Below are positions 47,101-59,100 of a DNA stretch of 64,000 bases, one piece after another; position 1 is the stretch's first letter; each line of letters opens with the position of its first letter. The notes below the pieces were generated by a model, which ran no database searches, was not told where the DNA came from, and saw nothing but the letters and a program-made list of their open reading frames with translations. The position numbers and the translations under genes are program-made. The DNA lies in assembly GCA_964019695.1 (NCBI GenBank), contig OZ026520.1:21900130-21964129 (forward strand). The letters run 5' to 3'. Source of the DNA: Loripinus fragilis. Taxonomy: Eukaryota; Mollusca; Bivalvia; Lucinida; Lucinidae.

Positions 47101-50100
47101 GACTGCCTGTATGCGCAGGCTGGTCTGAGACTTTGCTGGTTGCACATACCACATTGTTGGAAATCTCATGTCTCATGTGTGTACTCAAAAGAACTGTCTT
47201 AATTAAATGAGACAAAAGGACTTTTTTCTGTATTCTGTACTAATGGAAGTTTTTAACTCCCAACTTTTAACTTGGAGGTGATGGGGGAAGGAAACAACTT
47301 CAAGGACTCCTCCTTGTATGTATACAATTCCAAGGTTTGGCTGCCATTAAAAGAATTTTTTTAATGTTTCTGAAATAAAATGTCACCAGCTGAGGTGACC
47401 AACTGTCTTTACCAAGAACTATAATACCAGCAGTAGATGACTTAAAAACCCTAGATTTTGTCATATATACGTGACATTTTATGGCTGGCATTACAGAAAG
47501 TTTCTTAATTCTCAACCCAAACATATATTGTGGGTACTCAAAAAAGAACCATATCCATGAGATGGTTCTTTCGAGCACCCAAAACTTGTATTTTGACTGA
47601 AGGATAAGAAAATAATCCGAATTTTATACTCCCCAAACATTTGTTAATCTGGACCAATGTTATATACAAATATATCAATCGGGTAATTCCGGGTTAATTT
47701 GAGAATCAAATCAAGCCTTAGGTGTACGTAAGGCGCGTTACGCATAGTACTATGTACTAAAAAGCTCCATTTTTTTAGCCGGAACTGGTGTAAGGAAAAA
47801 TAGTACTGTAGCATCATGGTCCATTCCTATTAAATCCATTATTTATATCACCCCAAACGTTTTATCAACAGAATAGATTAAGTTAATGATTTTTCAATAA
47901 AATTTTGCTATTGCAATATTTTGTTGAAAAAACATAAACTTCGTTTATAACAGTTCGTTTTTGCTGCAATCAGACTTGTTATTGGGGAGCGCAGTGGCTC
48001 AGTGGTAGAGTGCTTGACTCGAGACCAAAGGGCCGCTGGTTCAAGCCTCACCGGTGTCACTTTGTTGTGGTCTTTGAGCAAGACACATTTATCCTAGCTT
48101 AGTACTGGTTCAACCCAGGAAGACACGTCCCTATATAACTGAAAGATTGTTGATGGGACGTAAAGAATCAAATCAAACAAAAAAACAAACAAACACTTGT
48201 TATTATGTTGGCATGGTTTCTGTGACATCAGCGTCATGTTATGTAACGTCAGCCTCACGTTATCAAAGTATATCCTCGATGTACATCCGAGGGCTGATTC
48301 GGGAATCAGCCGAGGCAGTTCCAATGGACAGATACATATATATTTTGTCCAGTATAACAGTACATATTTTCTTCTTTACAGAAAACAACTAGTTGAGCTG
48401 AGAGCATCATTTAACCAGCTAGTGGGTGACTATAAAGATCTTCTAGACACTTTTGATGATTACAAGGCCCACCAGCAAACACAGGTACTACATTTTCCAA
48501 TATTGGTTAACCCTTATCCTGCCAAGATTTTTATCCACCGACGAAGTCGGAGGGATATAGTTTTGGCGTCGTCCGTGCGTCCGTCCGTCCGTCCGTCCAT
48601 TCCGTCCGTCCGTCCGCATTTTTTGTCTGTCCGGAACCATATCTCAGTACCTATTGGTCAGATTTAATTCATTCTCGGTACAAATGATTAGTACCATGGA
48701 CTCTTGATATCCTATAAGTTTGGTCAAAATCGACCCCTTAACACTTGAGTTATTGCCCTTGTTTAAGTATAGGCAATTATAAGGCAAAACCTATATTAGC
48801 TTTTTATACCCCGCCACACTTTAGTGTCGGGGTATTACGTTATACCTTTCGGTGTCTGTCCGTCTGTCCGTCCGTCCATCTGTCCGTCCGTCCGTGCTCA
48901 CCATTTCCGATCGATAACTTGAGTATTTGTTCACGGAATTTTTTCAAATTTTGCATACATATTGTTATTGGCGATGAGTGGTATGGGATTGTTAATGGGC
49001 AAAATCCGTCCATTTTTCACGGAGTTACTGCCCTTTTTTGTATTGGAAAAATGGTTTCTGGCCTGTTATTCCTTTACTGTTCATGATATCTGAATGAAAC
49101 TTCACAGATATGTTGCACATAAAAGGTTACATATTGTGACTAAGGACCTTCACTCTGACCTTCCCAGTTTGTGAGTTATCCGCCCTTGATAGGTCTGAAA
49201 AAAGGTTTTTGACCTATTGTTCCTTTACTATATGGAATATCTGAATATAACTTCACAGATATGTTTCACATCAAAGGTAACATATTGTGACTAAGAACCG
49301 TCACTCTTACCTTTCCCGTTTGTGAGTTATCCGCCCTTGATTGAATTAAAAAATGTTTTGTACCCGTAGTTCCTTTACTATGTGGAATATTTAAATGAAA
49401 TTTTACAGATATGTTTCACATCAAAGGTTACATACTATGACAAAGAACCATCACTCTAACCTTTCCAGTTCATGAGTAATCTGCCCTTGATTGATCTGAA
49501 AAATGGTTTTTGACCTGTTGTTCATTTACTATATGGAATATCTGAATGAAACTTCACAGATATGTTGATCATCATAGGTTACATATTGTGACTAAGGATC
49601 GTCACTCTTACCTTTCCAGATTGTGAGTTATCCACCTTTGATTGATCTGAGAATTGGTTTTTGGCCTGTAGTTTCTTTTACTATATGGAATATCTGAATG
49701 AAACTTCACAGATATGTTGAACATCAAAGGTTACATATTTTTAGTAAGGACTGTCACCCATACCTTTCCAGTTCATGAGTTATCCGCCCTTGATTGATCT
49801 GAAAAATGGTTTTTGACCTGTAGATCATTTACTATATGGAGTATCTGAATGAAACTTCACAGATATGTTGACCATCAAAGGTTACATATTGTGGGTAAGG
49901 ATCATCACTCTTACCTTTCCAGATTGTGAGTTATCCACCCTTGATTGATCTGAGAATTGGTTTTTGACCTGTAGTTCATTTCATCTGTCCGTGCTCACTG
50001 TTTCCGATCGATAACTTGAGTATTTATGCACAGAATTTTTTCAAATTTTGCATACATATTGTTATTGGGGATGAGTGGTATGGGATTGTTAATGGGCAAA

Positions 50101-53100
50101 ATCCGACCATTTTCAATGGAGTTACTGCCCTTTCTCCCTTTAAAAAATGGTTTCTGGCCTGTTATTCTTTTACTGTTTATGATATCTGAATGAAACTTCA
50201 CAGATATGTTGAACAGCAAAGGTTACATATTACAACGAAGGACCGTAACTCTTACCTTTCCAGTTCATGAGTTATCCGCCCTTGATTAATCTGGAAAATG
50301 TTGTTGACCTGTAGTTCCTTTACTATATGAAATATCTGAATGAAACTTCAAAGATATGTTGACCATCAAAGGTTACATATTGTGACTAAGGACGTCATAT
50401 CACTGTCTATCTCAGTTCTGTTGCTATTTAGGCATTATATATCTCACAAAATAACTTTTGGTGCCCCCAGCAGTGGCGGGGTATTATGCAGTGCTTGCGG
50501 TGCTTTTATTTGTTTGATGATCTTCACATTTCATCAAAGCTATTATATTTAACAACTTCTCGCTATAGACCATGATTGCCAAGTGCCTGTAGATAAGAAT
50601 GGCAGTGTCAAAGTTTTACCCCACCCCCTCTGACCCCAACTAAGGGGTCAAAGGTCAAATATTTAAATTTCGCAATAACTAAGGCAATTATTAATATTTT
50701 TTGCTGAAATTTTGCATGCAGGCAGAGCAGCAATAGATATGAAACATATCAAACGGGATTTCAGTTTGATGGCCTGATTCAGAGCTCCTTTGGTGGACTT
50801 AGGGGGTGGGGCCAAGGCCAAAATTTAACTTTTTCAGAATATGGTCATGTTGCATATCAAATTAAAGCTGACGACGCTGGCAGCACCATGGTAGCAAATA
50901 TTTTGCCCACAGACACACCCTCGACCCAGGGGGTGGGGTCAAAAGGTCAAACTATATATTTTTCTGAAAGAAGTCATGTTGCATATCAAATTAAAGCTGA
51001 CGACGCTGGCAGCAACATGGTAGCAAATATTTTGCCCACAGACACGCCCTTGACCCCTGGGGTGGGGTCAAAAGGTCAAACTATATCTTTTACTGAAAGT
51101 AGTCATGTTGCATATCAAATTAAAGGGAATTGAGCACAGAGCACCATGAAAGCAAGTGTGCTGTCATTACACACACCAACGACCCCTGGGGTGGGGTCAA
51201 AGGGTCATTTTTGTTCTTTTCTAAAAGTGGTCATGTTGCATATCAAAGTAAAGTGGAAGAAGTGTAGACCTACATGCAAGGTAATACTTTGAATTTACAC
51301 ACAATCTTGACCTCTGGGGTTGGGTTTAAAGGTCAGATGTTGAAATTGTGCAGATGTAAGTATATTTTTATTGAACTAAGCACCAAAACATACTTGACAG
51401 GTGTTTGTTATGATCTGAATGATACTGAAGGTGAAGTAAGGGTTAGATAAATGGGATTTATGTTTTTTGATTTACATGTTTCTCTCAAGTAACCCTTCGT
51501 CGGGGGATATAAATTCGTCGAATTTGCCTTGTTTATCCTGAAAATGCTGTCTGCTTTTTAGTTATGCTGCATATATTGAATTGCACTTCAGACTAGATTT
51601 TATTATGGAAGCAAACACTATGAGCCCTGATCAGACTGCTCCATCAGGGAGCAGTCTGATCTGGGTCCATATTGTCAAGTGAGCAGACAACAAAAGTCAT
51701 GACTGGCGGGAGAAGGGTTAACACTTTCTTGAATTGACTCTTCTGTGGAGATTGAAGAAACAGATCACCTCTAGCAGTGAATTGTTGAGTAATAATTCAC
51801 TGTTTGCAGGTCAGTTGTTAAGAAGATCAAATCACGAGCGTGTAGCGTGAGTGATTTATCTTTGTACATGTACAACTGACCGACAAACAGAGAATGATTA
51901 CGCAGCAATTCATGCACTAGAGCTGATCTATTTTGATTCTAACACACATTAAATGATAAAAACACATTTGAAGCCTTCAGCTTCTTCCAACTTTACGCCA
52001 TTGCACTGAGGAAATCCCGCCAATAGTTGGACTGTGTTACATACATTTACATGTATTTGTAAGGTCTTTCAAGTGTGAAAACGATGTTACATTGTCTAAC
52101 GCCATGACTGACGTCATTTTGCAGTAACAAATGACGTCAGCTAGTGCACATTTTCCTCACGCTTTCAAAACTGTGAACTATTGTTTGATATATCATGTTT
52201 TTTTAGCACTGACACTATAGGCAAGGTGTGTTAGAATAATACAATAATGTTTGGATGACCCCTTATATACATTGAATGTCACAGTTTAGAATTTCATGCT
52301 TACTTTGTTTCTCTGTCCTTGATTCTTTATACCTCACCTGAGCACCTCATCATGGTCAAGGTGAGTTTTTGTGATGGTTCAGGCTAGATGTACAGCATCG
52401 GATAGCATCTCACCATCTGTCTGTGTCTATCTATCAACAATGCCGGGCCGCGTAACGCAGTCGGTAACGTGTCTGGCTACAGATGCGTGTCTGACTGCAG
52501 ATCCAGGGGTCGCGAGTTCGATCAAGGTCCGGTCCCATACTTTCGTGGAGATTGATCATGAAATGATTTCTACGGTCATTTTCCTCCTTCCGCTGATTCA
52601 TTCAAGAAGGGTTGTTGTCAGTTACAAGTGAAAGTATGTGCACGAATTACTGGTTAACCGCTTGTTCAAGCCTGCCCAGGAAAAGTGTGGTTAGGTGAAC
52701 TGACCGTCCCGCAATGACCATAGCTGTTGACTTGGGACGTAAAGCAACAAAACAAACAAACAAATCTATCAACAGTTGCTTCTTAGGTCATCTCTTCTTG
52801 GGAAGAATTTCTGCTACCCAAGGAGAACTCCTGTGAAGTTTGTGAAATAATTTCACAAACTTCACACAAGAATGATTGTCCTGTTGTAAAGATTTCAACT
52901 CATGTAGAATCCTGATTGCCATGGTATTCAAAAGAAAGAAAAAAGCTTTAAAAATCATCATTTAAAAAATAAATGGCTCAATTCGAAAATAATTTGGCAC
53001 GAACAGTCCTTGGGGTGAGCATTATCTGGTTCTAAATTTTTGCAAAGCATATAAGGAGCAATGTTTGTTGCCATTGCCACTAGTGGAGAAAGATAAAATT

Positions 53101-56100
53101 TAACAATAAATTAACTCTTTGTATACTGCAAAGTCTTAAACAGGTACTTTTACATACAAACAGAGAAGACCCATATGAAATGCTACATAAGGGTCTACAA
53201 TGTTTTTGAGGTGAAAAAAAATCTTCAGACATAAAATATAATATTATTTGAAAACTATAACCTGACATCCCTAGACCATCCCAAGTTTATTGTACCAAAC
53301 CAGAAGGAGGAATCCTTTAATATACAAAGGATTAAGAGCATAAGATAACAGATTAACCCTTTGCATACTGGAAACTCCTAAACAGATACATTTACAAACA
53401 GCAAAGACCCAGATGAAATGCTGCATAATGCAGCATTTCATCTGGGTCTACACTGTTTGTTAAGGTAAGAAAAATATTGAACAATTTCAGGTTCAGCCAG
53501 GAGGTCAGAATAAGCAGATGATGGATGACATCAATCGTCTCACAGCTCAGACAATAGCTGCTGAAGAAGCGATAGCATATAGAGATGATCAGATTAAGAA
53601 ACTGAAAGATGAAAATCTGAAGATGAAAGATGAGATTGATAATACAGTGCCAACACTGAAAGCACAGGTAGGTGATTGACATTACTGAAAGCACAGGTAG
53701 GTGATTGCCAATACTGAAAGCACAGGTAGGTGATTGACAATACTGAAAGCACAGGTAGGTGATTGACATTACTGAAAGCACAGGTAGGTGATTGCCAATA
53801 TTAAGCACAGGTAGGTGATTGCCAATACTGAAAGCACAGGTAGGTGATTGACAATACTGAAAGCACAGGTAGGTGATTGACAATACTGAAAGCACAGGTA
53901 GGTGATTGACAAAACTGAAAGCACAGGTAGGTGATTGCCAATATTAAGCACAGGTAAGTGATTGACATAACTGAAAGCACTGGTAAGTGATTGACAATAC
54001 TAGTAGCACTGGTAAGTGATTGGCAATACTGAAAGCACTGGTAAGTGATTGACTATACTGAAAGCACTGGTAAGTGATTGACTATACTGAAAGCACTGGT
54101 AGGTGATTGACAATACTGAAAGCACAGGTAGGTGATTGACAATACTGAAAGCACAGGTAGGTGATTGACTATGCTGAAAGCACAGGTAAGTGATTGCCAA
54201 TACTGAAAGCACAGGTAGGTGATTGACTATGCTGAAAGCACTGGTAAGTGATTGACAATACTAGTAGCACTGGTAAGTGATTGGCAATACTGAAAGCACT
54301 GGTAAGTGATTGACTATACTGAAAGCACTGGTAGGTGATTGACAATACTGAAATCACAGGTAGGTGATTGACAATACTGAAAGCACAGGTAGGTGATTGA
54401 CTATGCTGAAAGCACAGGAAGGTGATTGCCAATACTGAAAGCACAGGTAGGTGATTGACAATACTGAAAGCACAGGTAGGTGATTGACAATACTGAAAGC
54501 ACAGGTAGGTGATTGACAATACTGAAAGCACAGGTAGGTGATTGACAATACTGAAAGCACATGTAGGTGATTGACAATACTGAAAGCACATGTAGGTGAT
54601 TGACATTACTGAAAGCACAGGTAAGTGATTGACAATGCACAGGTAAGTTTGATTTGATTCTTTACGTTCCATCAACAATCTTTCAGTTATAAAGGGACGG
54701 GTCTTCCTGGGTTTTAACCAGTACTAAGCTAATTTTATGTTCTTGCTCAAGGACACAACGCAGTGACGCTGGTGAGGTTCAAACCTGCGACCCTTCAGTC
54801 TCCAGTCAAGCACTCTACCACTTAGCCACTGCGCTAATAAGCACAGGTAAGTGATTGAAAATACTGAAAGCACTGGTAATTGATTGACATTACTAAAAGC
54901 ACATGTAAGTGATTGAAAATGCTTCAAGCACAGAATAGAGATTGCCAATACTGAAAGCACAGGTAAGCAAAGCACAGGATAGAGATTGCCAATACTAAAG
55001 GCAGTGGTTAGAGATTGCCAGTACTGAAAGCACCGATAAGAGATTGCAGATAGTCGGGTACTGAAAGCACTGGAAAGATATTGCCATTATTGAAAGCACT
55101 GGTATGAAAGCACTGTAGGAGATTGCTTGAGGTCCTATGCAACCAATGGACAGTTCACATGCGACAGCCTGGATAAGATAACATTGGTCGATTTATTGAT
55201 TTTCAATGGGGACAGTAAAACCCCAACCCAAGGGCCCACCATTCCAGTGGGAAACCCTGCCTATAATGCCCATGAGGGTGCCATGCAGTGTATAGAGATA
55301 GATTGAAACAAGACTTGCCGAGTTTCCTACTTGAACTATGGGCCCGAGGGTTTGGATTTTCCTGTTCCCATTGAACACCAATGATCAATTCTTTTCCTCA
55401 CATACCATCCAATTTAATATTTGGCGGTGTACTGTATAATATTTGTTGTTTTTCTTCAACATTACATGTCACTGAATTGATGCAGTGGAATTTACATATA
55501 TAACCAAAAATATCACAAAAAGCAATCAAACAGCAATTTAAACAATGAAAATGTTGTTCATCAAAATGGATATACAAGTACAACCTAACCAACAACAGTA
55601 AGTAAATTTGCATGTCATGTGTTGAAGAAAACCACTTTCTTTTCACGTCAGCACAACTCTGGGACGCAACTACTCCTTGTACTAGGCGACAAAATTGGTC
55701 AACTGAGCCATGACATGTGATTGCAAACAATGTGGCAGTTTGACAAATGCAGACTCAGACCATCATGTGCAGCCTCCTTTTAAGCTCAGAAACTCCAAAT
55801 GATGTTCAGTCAGTAGCTTAACACTCATTGAATATTCAAATGACTAGCAAAGGCTATGATCAGACTGCGCGTATGCGCAGACTGATCTGAGGCTTTGCTT
55901 GTCTTACATACCACATTGTTGGAAATCATATGTCACGGCTCAATTCACAATGCAGTTAATATGTTCAAAGCATTCAAATAAATGTTTGAAGAAAAATTAC
56001 CCAGTTTATACCATGTCTATTTTAATCGTTGAAATTTCAACTTTGAAAATTTTCCTAGTGTCGAAGAAAGGTGAAGTATACAGTGACGTGCCTAAAGTGT

Positions 56101-59100
56101 CCCTTGTCTAGGTTACTGACCTCATGTAGCTTGTCCTGTATTAGTATTGCTTTTCCCACATAAGTAACTATTTGTGACAGGCTTTGATGACAGCGAGCTA
56201 ACATAAGGACCACCCTATCTTGAAGGTATTGGTATGTGAGAAAAGAAATTCTATCCCAGGCTAAGGGAGTGCAGTGGCTCAGTGGTAGAATGCTTGACTT
56301 GAGACCGAGGGGCTGCAGGTTCGAGCCTCATCGGCGTCACTGAGTTGTGTCCTTGAGCAAGAACATTTATCCTAGCTTAGTACAGGTTCAACCCAGGAAG
56401 ACCCATCCCTTTATAACTGAAAGATTGTTGATGGGACTTAAAGAATCAAATCAAACAAACAAACAAACTACCCCAGGCTAAATTCTTAGATATTCTTATC
56501 AATTGTGCAAGAAATTCTCTTCTTGCATACTTGTTAAGGATATCTGATATTTTATCCTAGGATAAAAATTCTTATCTTACCCAGGCTGTCACATGAAGGC
56601 TGTACAATGGTTGTATTGGAATTCGCGCACATGGTCGTCAATGGCATCATTTTATATCAAGATGACATCATCATGTAATAATGCATCTCAGCGTTTTCAG
56701 GGATTTTTATAAGCTTATTTTAAAATAAACAGTCAATGGTGGGCAGGAAAAATAATCCATATTTGTGTGAGGGGGGTGGGGGGGGGGGTAGAAAAATCTG
56801 TCCTTCAGGATCACTGTTTGCCATCACTCGGCAAGCCTTGTGATGCCTAATGGTGATTCTGGGGACAGATTTTTCTTCAGGATCATCATTTTTCATCAAT
56901 CGGCATGGATTCTTATTTTATCTGGAGTTTGGAATTAATAAAATCCATAATGAAATAAAATGCCTTCAACTCTGTATACCAGGCCTTTAGTTAAGAGTGT
57001 GTACCAAAAAATAATGTTCGTATTTCTCAACCAAATCATATGTTGTGGGTACTCAAAAGAACCGTCCCAATGAGACGGTTCTTTTGAGCACACACAACAA
57101 ATGCCAAAACTGATGACTAAGAAAAGTATTTACAATTTTACGCTAAAAAATTTTGCTTATCTAAACCTGTGGTATACATGTTGTTTTAGGCTGATGTATG
57201 GAAGCAAGATTTTGACGCAGAAAGAAATGCCAGAGAAAGGCAGGTGCAAGAGAAGGAGGGTATTCTCCAAGAAATGAAAAATCTACAGACACAGAACCAA
57301 CAGTTATTGGACGAAATTGAAACTTACTCCCGACGTTCTCTCGCCGAGATGCAGCGTCGGCACGTCCCAGCATCCCATCAGCAACAGATGCAGGCATATT
57401 TGCAAGGGAATCAAGGTGGTGGATACCAGCCACAGTATCCTCAAGCTCAGCCCCAGTATCCACCAGGTCAGCCCCATTATCCACCAGGTCAGCCACAATA
57501 TCCCCCAAGTCAGCCCCAGTATCAGCAACAACCGCCAATTGTGTATCCTCATCCCAACTCACCACAGGAGCAACCAAGAGGTGAAACCACAGTCAGACCA
57601 CCGCCATCACCAGTACAGGTATGAGTCTTTTATACTGCGTCCAAGGCTCCTAAAACTGTTAACCCTTAAAGCGCCAGCAAAAACAAAATACATTTGAAAA
57701 TTACATCTGCCTTTGTCATCTGGTGTATATGATTGCTTGGACATAATAAACACGGACTGGTCACTTACATACAGGTAAATGTATATATTGGAAATACGGT
57801 GTCGTGGCTCAACGATGGCTGAGCTTTCAAAACTGACGTGTGTTGAAGATTAAATTATATCTCCATTATTTCTCTGCATATCTATGTTTTTTTTTCAAAA
57901 AGCATTGGCTCAATATGCTCTCTTTAAGACTGTGTTGTTGTATTTATTGAAAGCGTATTCGTCTCTATGAACATCAGCAAGAAACCTAGGTACCCTTTTT
58001 AGCTATTTTCGGCACTTTTAGCCGAAAATCGTCAGAAATCAACATAAAAAGATGAGAAAACTTAAATTCTTTTTACTGTTACTCGTAATATTTCATCTTC
58101 GCATACCGGGAGTAACCTCTTATAATCTTGTGTATGTTCAGAATCAATTTTATTGGCTTTAGTACTTTGAAAAAGCGCTAAAATAAAGCCACGACAACAT
58201 AACTTTGTATTTCCGTCAGTGACCAGTCCGTTTATACTGGGTCCGAGATATTTGCTAAGATTATTGACTAATGTAAGTATAGAGGCAAACAGTGTGTACC
58301 TAGAGGAGCAGTCTGATCTGAGTCTACACTGTTTGACTAAGATCTGGGTCTACACTGTTTGACTAAGAGGCTTTTAAAACATTACAGCAGATTTGAAAAG
58401 CAGACAACTTATGTTTAAGTTGGGGCTTTGAGGGTTAAGGACCTCCTGAAAAACAAGGCAAATTCGACGAATTTATATCCCCCGACGAAGGGTTATTTGA
58501 GAGAAACATGTAAATTACAAAACATAAATCCCATTTATCTAACCCTTCTTGCACCTACAGTATCATTCAGATCATAACAAACACCTGTCAAGTATGTTTT
58601 AGTGCTTAGTTCAATAAAAAAATATACTTATATCTGCACAATTTCAATATCTGACCTTTAAACCCAACCTCAGAGGTCAAGATTGTGTGTAAATTCAAAG
58701 TGTTACCTTGCATGTAGGTCTACACTTCTTCCACTTTACTTTGATATGCAACATGACCACTTTTAGAAAAGAACAAAAACCTTTTGACCCCACCCCAGGG
58801 GTCGTTGGTGTGTGTAATGACAGCATACTTGCTTTCATGGTGCTCTGTGCTCAATTCTCTTTAATTTGATATGCAACTTGACTAATTTCAGTAAAAGATA
58901 TAGTTTGACCTTTTGACCCCACCCCCTGGGTCAAGGGTGTATCTGTGGGCAAAATATTTGCTACCATGTTGCTGCCAGGGTCGTCAGCTTTAATTTGATA
59001 TGCAACATGACTACTTTCAGAAAAATATATAGTTTGACCTTTTGACCCCACCCCCTGGGTCAAGGGTGTGTCTGTGGGCAAAATATTTGCTACCATGTTG

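Larger units (their letters stand above)
48528..51536 (+). mobile_element. Pearl/HINE-like element P1, copy 2, carrying a nested P2
   Basis: Starts ATCCACCGACGAAGTCGG with a CCGT microsatellite (48577-48615) and ends AAATTCGTCGAATTTGCCTT. The P1 sequence breaks at 48805 and resumes at 50513 (TATTAGCTTTTT ... TTGATGATCTTCAC), with a P2 copy between. Intron 8 of the optineurin-like gene. Confidence 0.75.

Noticed and set aside
47984..48055. A tRNA gene (A and B boxes present)
   Set aside because: The head is the start of SINE A with a 3' body, (AAAC)n tail and target duplication, and the same unit recurs at several places; the cloverleaf is not intact.
53651..54648. A CRISPR-like array (29-bp repeats)
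   Set aside because: Units are directly adjacent with no unique spacers, and the locus is an intron of an animal gene.
53392..54975. Minus-strand open frames with a repeated Ser-Ile-Thr-Tyr-Leu-Cys-Phe-Gln motif
   Set aside because: They are the reverse translation of the 29-bp splice-donor array; the unit, not a protein, is the conserved thing.
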